This document shows positions 57,202-64,000 of a stretch of DNA of 64,000 nt, in pieces. Numbering within the stretch: the first letter of the stretch is position 1; every line of letters starts with the position of its first letter. The DNA comes from Acidobacteriota bacterium (GTDB lineage: Bacteria > Acidobacteriota > Holophagae > Acanthopleuribacterales > Acanthopleuribacteraceae), in the NCBI GenBank assembly GCA_020439745.1, contig JAGQSC010000044.1, positions 1 to 64,000 of the forward strand. Reading direction: 5' to 3'. The position numbers and the translations under genes were made by a program. The notes below the pieces were generated by a model that worked only from the letters and a program-made list of their open reading frames with translations, had not been told where the DNA came from and did not search any database.

Positions 57202-57648
57202 ATGAAGAAGACAATTGTGGCCCTGTCCTGTGCTTTGGGCATGACACTGTTTGCCGGCGTGCCGGGAACCTATGTCTTGGACAAGGTCTCATTGGAAAAG
57301 GCAATGATGGACATGATGGCGCAGCAAATGCAAGCGGTTCCCGAAGAGCAGCGCGCTGCAAGTATGGAAATGGCGAAAACACAAATGAAAGCCACTGTGG
57401 ATGCCATGTCCATGAAGTGCGTGTTCAATAGCGATGGGACTGCTGAGTTCGAAGCCAATATGGGTCCCCAAGGCGCTCAAACAGCCAAGGGAACCTGGAA
57501 ATTGGACGGAGAAACGCTGTCGATGACCAAGACTCATGAAAATGGCGAAGATGTGGAAGATGAAACCATGGAAGCCACGTTCAAAGACGGCAAGATCATT
57601 ATCCAGCCTGAAGGCAGCCCCATGGCTGTGGTGCTTGTCAAGGAATAA
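57202..57648 (+). CDS. Small secreted protein, lipocalin-like
   Basis: The ATG at 57202 has TTGGAGC 8 bases upstream and begins a signal peptide (KKTIVALSCALGMTLFAG). The 148-residue product has a methionine- and glutamine-rich helical stretch (about 30-75; MMDMMAQQMQ) and then a beta-rich part (MKCVFNSDGTAEFEAN, KGTWKLDGETLSMT, ATFKDGKIIIQP) that resembles half a lipocalin-type barrel. I do not recognise a named family. The methionine richness may hint at metal binding, which is speculation. Confidence 0.65.
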   Translation: MKKTIVALSCALGMTLFAGVPGTYVLDKVSLEKAMMDMMAQQMQAVPEEQRAASMEMAKTQMKATVDAMSMKCVFNSDGTAEFEANMGPQGAQTAKGTWKLDGETLSMTKTHENGEDVEDETMEATFKDGKIIIQPEGSPMAVVLVKE

Positions 57649-57657
57649 TCGCTGTGT

Positions 57658-57677
57658 GAGCCATGTCCGCATGGCTC
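57658..57677. terminator. Hairpin between convergent genes
   Basis: GAGCCATG (57658-57665) and CATGGCTC (57670-57677) form a perfect 8-base-pair stem with a TCCG loop between two converging genes. A short, interrupted T run follows on the plus strand, so it could serve as a weak bidirectional terminator. Confidence 0.55.
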
Positions 57678-57686
57678 GCTCATTTC

Positions 57687-58280
57687 TTAGTCCACGCTGA
57701 ACTCGGTGAGTTCTACAGGCAAAATCCCGGCTGGCCCGAACACAGCATTGTCGAAATTGACGGTCATGGTGCCTGTGTCCTCAGTTTTCACTGTAAACAG
57801 ACTGACCTGTGCACTCACCGCCATAGCAGGAGCAATGAAGCCCAGTATCTCAGCTTGAATCCAAGTGTCGGTAGTCGTGGAAACGATATTGCTGGTGGTG
57901 GTGCCGCCCAGATTCATGCCGCTACAATTTGGACCATCAAAGAAACTGACCACCACATTGGCTCTTCCGGATGCAGTTTGCGTATTGCTGGTGTCGAAGC
58001 GGATACGCGCGCCGAAATCGTAGCTGTTTCCAGCCACAATGCCATTGACACATTGGGCGGCAAACGAGGTACCAAAGGCAACTGGTGAGGTATTTGCCAA
58101 TTCACCCGATCCTGACATAGGGTCCCCGTCGGCGTCCAATGACGCGTTGTGTGTAAAAGTACCTGGTGTCGTGAAGCTCCAACTCAGCACATTCGTGTCG
58201 AAATCACCGTTGATGATGCTGTTTTGGGCCAAAATCGGCATGACCGAGTACAAAACCAGCAAGCATATGCTTTTATTCAT
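57687..58280 (-). CDS. Secreted CBM-like beta-sandwich protein
   Basis: A 197-residue protein with a signal peptide (ICLLVLYSVMPILAQ). The start of the mature chain, SIINGDFDTNVLSWSF, and the alternating beta pattern resemble carbohydrate-binding jelly-roll modules of the CBM4/9/22 type, with a pair of cysteines. It ends with ILPVELTEFSVD, text that in Bacteroidota often links secreted proteins to their sorting tail, but no tail follows here. Carbohydrate binding is a structural guess. Stands alone on the minus strand, convergent with the lipocalin-like gene. Confidence 0.6.
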   Translation of the reverse strand: MNKSICLLVLYSVMPILAQNSIINGDFDTNVLSWSFTTPGTFTHNASLDADGDPMSGSGELANTSPVAFGTSFAAQCVNGIVAGNSYDFGARIRFDTSNTQTASGRANVVVSFFDGPNCSGMNLGGTTTSNIVSTTTDTWIQAEILGFIAPAMAVSAQVSLFTVKTEDTGTMTVNFDNAVFGPAGILPVELTEFSVD

Positions 58281-58431
58281 GAATTGATCCCCTGCTCGTG
58301 TGTGTCACCAATGATCACAGAAACGATCACTTATTCAATTCTAGCAGAAGGGATTGGGGTGTGGATGCCTTCATTTGACTTTACCCAAATTATGGGAAGG
58401 CAACGGGCCACGCGGCAGGCTGGTGTGCCAG

Positions 58432-58767
58432 CTAGTTCTTTGCAGACATGGTAAGAAGAGCCCAGCCCGCAAGGAAGAAGAGACCTCCAAATGGTGTAAC
58501 CGCACCCAGGAAACGCATGTTCATACCTGCCAGGACATAAAGCGAGCCACTAAAGAGGACGATGCCTGTCAAGAAACACCAGTAGGCTTTGGATTTCTGG
58601 CTGGCCGGTAGCCAAAGCGCCAGTCCATGAATGAGATGGTACAGCGTGGCGGTGCGCCAAACCGCTTCAGTGCCATGGGCCTGCAATGTGGGCGCTAATG
58701 CATGGGCGCCAAACGCGCCAAGCGCGACGCCCAGAAACATAACCATGCCTGCAATTTTCGTTTTCAC
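58432..58767 (-). CDS. DUF423 family membrane protein (YgdD-like)
   Basis: A 111-residue protein with four transmembrane helices. LGVALGAFGAHAL near the N-terminus, TATLYHLIHGLAL, and GSLYVLAGM..RFLGAVTPFGGLFFLAGW are the DUF423 pattern. No biochemical role is established for the family. It follows the RDD protein gene by 9 bases and is probably co-transcribed. Confidence 0.88.
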   Translation of the reverse strand: MKTKIAGMVMFLGVALGAFGAHALAPTLQAHGTEAVWRTATLYHLIHGLALWLPASQKSKAYWCFLTGIVLFSGSLYVLAGMNMRFLGAVTPFGGLFFLAGWALLTMSAKN

Positions 58768-58776
58768 GCGAATGGA

Positions 58777-59346
58777 TCAGGTGTCCTCGGAGCCCGGAAC
58801 TGGTGGTAAGTCGGCAGGTGCAGGAGGTGCTGCCGGGGGTGCGGCAGCTGGCGTCGCCAACTGGGGCGCTTCAACGCCAATCACTCGCGTGTTCGCGAGA
58901 ATATCACCGATTCGCTGCCCGTTGACATCAGTCATGACCTTGTACAGTTCAACGCACACAATGATCAAACCTACGAATCCAAACACGATAGATGCGATAA
59001 AGTTAATAACGGGAATCCAAGAGAACAACAGGGAAAGGGCTGCCGGCGCAATAAAGGGGAGGTTTCGTTTGAAAGACTGCTCGTACGTACATGGCTGGCC
59101 ATCCACTTGGATTGCTTTCAGGCCCATAAGTCTTTTGCCAATCGATGCGCCTTGTAGATCCTTAATAGGCAATGCGTCCCTGAAGCCCATGTAACCCAAA
59201 TACGCTACGAAGCCAATCAAACGGAAGATGATGCCGACAACTGGAATGAAACTCAGGACTACAAATGGAATGTAAAGGATCGCAGCAATAATGCAGTCAA
59301 TAATTACAGCAATAATACGCTTACCGTTATCTGCTTTTTGAGCCAT
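58777..59346 (-). CDS. RDD family membrane protein
   Basis: A 189-residue protein. An RDD-like domain with three or more helices covers about residues 8-160; the conserved pieces are IIAVIIDCIIAAIL, GASIGKRLMGLKAIQVDG and GQRIGDILANTRVIGV. The tail is Ala/Pro-rich (about 163-189) and likely unstructured. The RDD family is mostly uncharacterised; some members act as ion exchangers. GGAGG lies 6 bases before the ATG. Confidence 0.82.
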   Translation of the reverse strand: MAQKADNGKRIIAVIIDCIIAAILYIPFVVLSFIPVVGIIFRLIGFVAYLGYMGFRDALPIKDLQGASIGKRLMGLKAIQVDGQPCTYEQSFKRNLPFIAPAALSLLFSWIPVINFIASIVFGFVGLIIVCVELYKVMTDVNGQRIGDILANTRVIGVEAPQLATPAAAPPAAPPAPADLPPVPGSEDT

Positions 59347-59417
59347 GGGGACCTCCGAGTTTCGATGGCTACAAGCATAGCCAAATCTGACGTTTTCGGC
59401 AATTGATCCCGGGATCG

Positions 59418-60167
59418 TTAGAGCGTCATATCATCCAAGAACGGCAGCGACGCTCGGTACTGGATCACCTGTTCCGGGTCAATATCACACACAAATATGC
59501 CTTCTTGCGCCAACGGATCTAGCAGGATCGTGCCGCTTGGGTCCACGACCAACGAGTCACCAGCGTATTCTAGCCCGCGGCCGTCGGTTCCAATGCGATT
59601 CACACCGATACAAAAGAGCTGGTTCTCAATGGCCCGAGCGATGAGTAATTGTCGCCAATGGGAACGTCGCGTCTTGGGCCAACTGGCAATGTAGATCAGT
59701 AGTTGAATGTTCCGAGCGACAGATCGGGCCAGCTCTGGAAAACGCAACTCGTAACAAATCAAGGGCGCGAACGCAAGCTGCTCGGCTCGGATCACGATCG
59801 ACGCGTCCCCAGGCGAATACGATCCGGTCTCGCCACCATACCCGAAGAGTTTGCGCTTGGCGTATCTTGCATGCTCCTGTCCGTTTGGATCGATCCAAAT
59901 GGCACAGTTCTGTTGGAGCGGTTCAAAGGGAGCCGGAATGCCTCCCAACACCCAGCAATTGTGTTCACGGGCCAAAGACTTCATGACGGCTAGGCTGAAA
60001 TCATGAGCCTTGTGTGCATCCTTGTCCATGGTGAATCCCACGGGCCAGAGTTCAGGCAATATCAACATCTGTGCCGGCTCAGCTGCTGAAACAAGCTCAA
60101 GCAGGCGTGCTGCATTTGCTTCTGGGTCTTGCCAGACCACATCCATTTGCACAATGCCAATTTTCAT
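59418..60167 (-). CDS. Carbon-nitrogen hydrolase, probable omega-amidase
   Basis: A 249-residue nitrilase-superfamily enzyme. The catalytic Glu-Lys-Cys triad lies in ILPELWPVGFT, YAKRKLFGYGGE and APLICYELRFPE. Short length and the close pairing with an aminotransferase (4-base overlap) point to a Nit2/YafV-type omega-amidase, which hydrolyses alpha-ketoglutaramate or alpha-ketosuccinamate formed when glutamine or asparagine donates its amino group. It thereby pulls the transaminase reaction forward. Exact substrate not provable from sequence. Confidence 0.82.
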   Translation of the reverse strand: MKIGIVQMDVVWQDPEANAARLLELVSAAEPAQMLILPELWPVGFTMDKDAHKAHDFSLAVMKSLAREHNCWVLGGIPAPFEPLQQNCAIWIDPNGQEHARYAKRKLFGYGGETGSYSPGDASIVIRAEQLAFAPLICYELRFPELARSVARNIQLLIYIASWPKTRRSHWRQLLIARAIENQLFCIGVNRIGTDGRGLEYAGDSLVVDPSGTILLDPLAQEGIFVCDIDPEQVIQYRASLPFLDDMTL

Positions 60168-61336
60168 AGGAGCGACCTCAACGCTTTCATTTGCATCAGG
60201 CCCTTGTCGATCGTCGACGTTTTCTTGGCAAAACAGAAGCGTATGTAATTCTTGGGTGCTGTAGCTTGATCTTGATAAAAGACACTGACCGGTATAGTTG
60301 CTACCTTGACCGATGATTCAATCAGAAAACGCACAAAAGATATGTCGTCCATGTCTGTCAAAGGTGAGATGTCAGCCAAAATAAAGAACGTCCCCTGAGG
60401 TCTGAACACGTTGAATCCCATATCCTCCAAACGGTTGCACATAGTCGTCCGCTTCCGTGCCAAACGGTTGACGAGGCCCGGCAGCAAGGTGTGTATTCGC
60501 TCAATCCCATGGGCAATCCCCATTTGCAGTGGTGTCGCTACAGCAAACGCCGCGAATTGATGCAGTCGGCGGATGCCTTCGGTGGCTTCTGCGGGGGCAA
60601 GTGCATAGCCAATCTTCCAGCCAGTGAGTGAAAAGGTCTTAGCACTGGAGGAGATGGTAATCGTGCGTTCGCGCATGTTATCGAGGGTTGCAAGTGGAAT
60701 ATGCTCATGCTCATGGAACGTGAGATGCTCATAGACCTCATCCGTAATAGCAATCGCGTTATGAGTCACGCAAAGATCGCGAATGATCTGTAATTCAGGT
60801 CGATTGAAGACGCGACCGGTGGGATTGTGGGGTGAATTGACGATTATTGCTCGTGTCTTTTTACTAAATGCCTGTGCAAGCTCATCGGGGTCAAACGCAA
60901 ACGCGGGGGGATGGAGCCGAACCGGAACCGGTGTTCCGCCACACATTTCAATGATGGGATTGTACGTGTCATAGGTGGGCTCAAACACCACGATTTCATC
61001 GCCTGGATTACAAATGGCCATGATGGATGCATACATCGCTTCGGTGGCACCATTTGTAACCGTGATCTCGGAATTCACGTCGTAGTCCAAGCCATGTTGC
61101 TGGTATTTTTGGGCCAATGCCTGGCGGAGGGGCAAGGCGCCAGCCAGTGGCGCGTATTGGTTTAATGCCTCCGATATGGCCGACCGAGCGGCTTCCTTGA
61201 CCATACCCGGACCGTCAAAATCGGGAAAACCCTGTCCAAAATTGACACATCCGTGTTCAATCGCGAGTTTGCCGATGGTCGCAAAGATGCTGGCTTCATA
61301 AGGTTTAAGCCGATTGGAGATCCAATCAACGGTCAT
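60164..61336 (-). CDS. PLP aminotransferase, methionine/glutamine transaminase type
   Basis: I choose the ATG at 61336, which has AAGGAG 8 bases upstream; an open frame runs 18 codons further without a site. The 390-residue class I/II enzyme resembles YbdL and kynurenine-glutamine transaminase K: FGQGFPDFDGP, YAPLAGALPLRQALA, VTNGATEAMYAS, FEPTYDTYNP, NSPHNPTGRVF, ITDEVYEHLTF and the PLP lysine in SSSAKTFSLTGWKIGY. With the omega-amidase it probably recycles methionine from its keto acid using glutamine. Located downstream of the secreted repeat protein gene, 50 bases away. Confidence 0.87.
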   Translation of the reverse strand: MTVDWISNRLKPYEASIFATIGKLAIEHGCVNFGQGFPDFDGPGMVKEAARSAISEALNQYAPLAGALPLRQALAQKYQQHGLDYDVNSEITVTNGATEAMYASIMAICNPGDEIVVFEPTYDTYNPIIEMCGGTPVPVRLHPPAFAFDPDELAQAFSKKTRAIIVNSPHNPTGRVFNRPELQIIRDLCVTHNAIAITDEVYEHLTFHEHEHIPLATLDNMRERTITISSSAKTFSLTGWKIGYALAPAEATEGIRRLHQFAAFAVATPLQMGIAHGIERIHTLLPGLVNRLARKRTTMCNRLEDMGFNVFRPQGTFFILADISPLTDMDDISFVRFLIESSVKVATIPVSVFYQDQATAPKNYIRFCFAKKTSTIDKGLMQMKALRSLL

Positions 61337-61386
61337 GTTGTGCTCCTTCGTGCGCGTTGCGATCATTTCAAAAAAGGGTTTAGGGG

Positions 61387-63069
61387 TCAATCATGGGGAT
61401 AGGCTGCCATTCCCGCCAAAAGTTGACGGTCACCCAGGTCACCCAATAGTAGGAATCCCGATAAGCTTGACCCTTCGAGTTGACGAATGCGCACATGATC
61501 GGCTGCACTGGGTAATGATTGTCCATCAAAGAAGCTTGAGTCGGTTGCCAAAACCTTTCCGTATCCGGGAATTTCGATGTTGAACTGAGCCACGGAGCCC
61601 CCAACCACGTTGAGCACGGTGACTTCGACAGGCGTCACATCGGCGGATGTGTTGATGAGCGCAAATCCTGTCCAGCGGTTGTCTCGCCATAGGAGGGGGT
61701 AGATGAGTTCTGAAAAAGGTGTTGGCGCCGATTGTAAGCCTGCGAGATAGCGGTCGGATCGGTCTCCGAACAGGGCGTATCCCGCCAGTAGGCGTTCACC
61801 CTGAACACGTAGCCAACTGACACCTTCATCAAGCTGAATGTTGTGAGGGGGCACTGTCACCGTTTCCGGAAGACCATCGGGCCCCATTTGGTAGAGAATC
61901 GTTAGTCTTTCGCGAGGTGCCAAGCTAATGGAAATAGTTTCCATTAACTGCTGATGCCCGTAAACCTCTAGCGAGGTGGCGTTAGGCAGTGCCGTCGTAT
62001 TCACCAATACAATCCCAGTCCAAAACTGGGTGAGGTTATTGGCAATGTGCGGAAATATGAGGCTCTTATCCAAGCCGCCGGTAAGCGGCATACTCACGGA
62101 TTGATGGGCGGTATGTTTGCGAAACTGCTCCACAGCTACTAAACCATTTTCGAATGAGCCGCTTTGTATTTCCATCCAGGGTGGCAGTTCTGTAAACCAG
62201 TTGTTGAGGTCCAAGCGCTGGGAGGCCAGAGACTGGATCGGTATTTGAATGACGCTTTCTCCTGCAACGATGTTGGGCGGGCCGGATTGGTCCAGGGCAC
62301 TCCCTAAATAGACAAACGTCTCGAATTGTTCACGGCGCTGGGCCACGTGCGGCACGGTCAGTGTGGCATGAGTGGTTACCCAGGGCGACATATCCAACTC
62401 CAAACCGTCTTGGCTTTCATAAATCCCGTAACTAGAAATCACTCCGGTACCGCGAAAAACAAGCCAGCCCGATTCATTTTCGGGGACCCAAATGCACTTT
62501 TCCAGGGGTTTGCAAGTGACAACTGACGTTCGATGGAGGGTGCCTTCAGGCGTGATTTCATCCATTTCACCTGCCAAACCACCGTCGCCGGCTACCAGGG
62601 CAAACGAGCCTGGTAACCTAATGGGCGTCGCGAAGGTTTGCTGTTTTGTACCCACCTGGATGGTAAGTGTTTTGGAACTGGCTTGATATCGCTGAGGTGG
62701 ATGACCATATTCAAATGCCGCTGGCATGGTTAGGGACACAGTCTGAGGCCCCATTTGCTCGGCCAAGAAAATCAACTGGGAAACGACCAATCCATGCCCG
62801 CTCGTTCCTGGTCGGTAATTTCCAAATGTTAACAGGAAGGGGGGCGTCTCCCCGTCAAACGGTGCCTGAATACTGAAATCACCACAGGGTAATACATCAA
62901 TAAGTCTTAGACCTCCATCAACATCCAGCTCCATGGACACAACCGCAAACTCGAGGTCGCTGGTCATGCGCAGCTCGACGACAACGATTTCTCCTATGGC
63001 TGCATGCTCAGTCGAAGGCGCAAGCGACCATTCGACTTGGGCGATCAGCGAAAGAAGAACTATTCCCAT
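61387..63069 (-). CDS. Secreted cohesin-like protein with the same C-terminal repeat module as 3107-6181
   Basis: A 560-residue protein with a very short signal peptide ([10 protein letters not shown]). Residues about 12-150 look like a cohesin-type domain ([22 protein letters not shown]). From about residue 170 to the end are three to four repeats: [35 protein letters not shown] and [13 protein letters not shown], each followed by a W(V/L)RV/GY.LFG-type closing. The order and spacing match the protein at 3107-6181, but Ig-like repeats are missing here. The ATG lies inside the end of guaA (10-base overlap), with no good Shine-Dalgarno sequence, so translation may depend on guaA. Confidence 0.65.
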   Translation of the reverse strand: MGIVLLSLIAQVEWSLAPSTEHAAIGEIVVVELRMTSDLEFAVVSMELDVDGGLRLIDVLPCGDFSIQAPFDGETPPFLLTFGNYRPGTSGHGLVVSQLIFLAEQMGPQTVSLTMPAAFEYGHPPQRYQASSKTLTIQVGTKQQTFATPIRLPGSFALVAGDGGLAGEMDEITPEGTLHRTSVVTCKPLEKCIWVPENESGWLVFRGTGVISSYGIYESQDGLELDMSPWVTTHATLTVPHVAQRREQFETFVYLGSALDQSGPPNIVAGESVIQIPIQSLASQRLDLNNWFTELPPWMEIQSGSFENGLVAVEQFRKHTAHQSVSMPLTGGLDKSLIFPHIANNLTQFWTGIVLVNTTALPNATSLEVYGHQQLMETISISLAPRERLTILYQMGPDGLPETVTVPPHNIQLDEGVSWLRVQGERLLAGYALFGDRSDRYLAGLQSAPTPFSELIYPLLWRDNRWTGFALINTSADVTPVEVTVLNVVGGSVAQFNIEIPGYGKVLATDSSFFDGQSLPSAADHVRIRQLEGSSLSGFLLLGDLGDRQLLAGMAAYPHD

Positions 63070-64000
63070 TCAATCGTGCCGGGCGGTTTTGAGGTTATGT
63101 CGTAAACAACGCGGTTGATGCCGTCTACCTCATTCACAATTCGCGTGCTGACATCGGCAAGGAACTCATGGGGCAAACGTGACCAATCGGCCGTCATGAA
63201 GTCGGTCGTGGAGACCGATCGGATGGCGCAAACGCGATCGTAAGTTCGGTTATCGCCCATGATACCTACGGTGCGAACGGGCATAAGCACCACGAAGGCT
63301 TGCGAAACCTGGTCATAAAGACCATGACTCCGCAGCATTTCAATAAAGATATCGTCAGCCTCTTGAAGGATCCTGATGGATTCGCGGTCAAGGGCGCCGA
63401 GAATCCGAACGGCCAAACCCGGACCAGGAAATGGATGGCGATTGACCAGATTCTCGGGTAGTCCGAGGATGCGACCTACACCGCGCACCTCATCCTTGAA
63501 CAGATCGCGTAACGGTTCGAGCAATTGCATGCTCATCTTTTCGGGTAAACCACCTACGTTGTGATGGCTCTTGATGGTTTGTGCGGGTCCCGCATGAGCA
63601 GCGCTTTCGATGACGTCGGGATAAAGCGTGCCCTGTGCGAGAAAATCTGGGTGATCCAGTTTGCCGGCTTCCCTTTCGAATATCTCGACAAAAAGACGAC
63701 CGATGATCTTGCGTTTCTGTTCTGGGTCGCTGACGTCAGCCAGAGCGCCCAGGAACTCGTTCGATGCATCGACGGGAATCAAATTGATCCCTATGCCCGA
63801 TTGAAAAGTGGTGATTACCTCATTCATTTCGTCTTTGCGCATCATGCCATGGTCCACAAAAACACAAGTGAGTTGATCACCAATTGCGCGATGAATCAGT
63901 ACGGCGGCCACGGAAGAATCAACGCCACCACTTAAACCTAGGAGCACTTTTTGACGGCCGACTTTCTGTCTGATTGCCGCAACAGTATCATCGATGAAAT
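63060..64000 (-). CDS. guaA: GMP synthase (glutamine-hydrolysing), C-terminal part
   Basis: Partial: the frame is open to the window edge, so about 313 residues of the C-terminal ATP-pyrophosphatase and dimerisation domains are visible, and the N-terminal glutamine amidotransferase domain lies outside. The PP-loop reads [50 protein letters not shown], and the end [12 protein letters not shown] are diagnostic. It aminates XMP to GMP. Its 3' end overlaps the start of the secreted repeat protein gene. Confidence 0.97.
   Translation of the reverse strand, partial: FIDDTVAAIRQKVGRQKVLLGLSGGVDSSVAAVLIHRAIGDQLTCVFVDHGMMRKDEMNEVITTFQSGIGINLIPVDASNEFLGALADVSDPEQKRKIIGRLFVEIFEREAGKLDHPDFLAQGTLYPDVIESAAHAGPAQTIKSHHNVGGLPEKMSMQLLEPLRDLFKDEVRGVGRILGLPENLVNRHPFPGPGLAVRILGALDRESIRILQEADDIFIEMLRSHGLYDQVSQAFVVLMPVRTVGIMGDNRTYDRVCAIRSVSTTDFMTADWSRLPHEFLADVSTRIVNEVDGINRVVYDITSKPPGTIEWE

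Overview
This 64 kb stretch is a densely packed bacterial chromosome with moderate GC content and no rRNA, tRNA, CRISPR array, prophage or insertion sequence that I can see. It has the full glyoxylate shunt, citrate synthase, heme A synthase, glutathione synthetase, sigma-54 response regulators, a beta-propeller hybrid-type sensor kinase, Tat and Sec exported proteins and an IPTL-CTERM surface protein. Together these point to a free-living, didermic, respiring heterotroph. The style (many large secreted modular proteins, very short signal peptides ending in AQ, Reg_prop/Y_Y_Y kinase, IPTL-CTERM) fits Acidobacteriota of the Holophagae/Acanthopleuribacter kind, but this placement is inference from gene content only.

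Layout. 1-3 kb: xerD and a convergent membrane protein. 3-10.1 kb: three large secreted proteins with cohesin-like N-terminal modules, Ig-like repeats, dockerin-like repeats and an IPTL-CTERM anchor. 10.2-15.8 kb: unknown ORFs, a CcmH-like protein, an S9 peptidase and an ABC/FtsX exporter pair. 15.8-19.6 kb: uvrB, a CoA-binding protein and citrate synthase on the minus strand. 19.8-25.5 kb: a tight plus-strand run of an unknown gene, ctaA, serB, serA, serC, rimI-like and gshB. 25.5-30 kb: a RamB/ScfR-like regulator divergent from aceB-aceA. 30-35.1 kb: a minus-strand glycan or lipid-glycan assembly operon. 35.8-42.2 kb: a minus-strand run of PilZ, Rieske ferredoxin, dus, NtrX-like regulator, ligA and a second NtrC-type regulator. 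42.4-44.4 kb: an EF-G-type GTPase.

44.5-50.7 kb holds the most interesting system: a six-gene respiratory cluster encoding a Tat-exported Rieske protein, a b6-type cytochrome b fused to its subunit IV part, an octaheme hydroxylamine-oxidoreductase-like cytochrome c, NapD, the molybdenum nitrate reductase NapA, and a lipoprotein NapB that has four heme sites instead of two. No napC is present, so the Rieske/cytochrome b pair plus the octaheme protein probably takes the place of the NapC or NapGH quinol dehydrogenase. It is followed by a NarL-type response regulator and a convergent Reg_prop sensor kinase whose stop codons interlock.

54.8-64 kb: a secreted M4 metalloprotease, small secreted proteins, DUF423 and RDD membrane proteins, an omega-amidase/aminotransferase pair, another secreted protein sharing a repeat module with the one at 3.1 kb, and the 3' part of guaA, which runs off the window. 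A recurring feature is that convergent genes meet with stop codons overlapping or nearly so, with no room for terminators.
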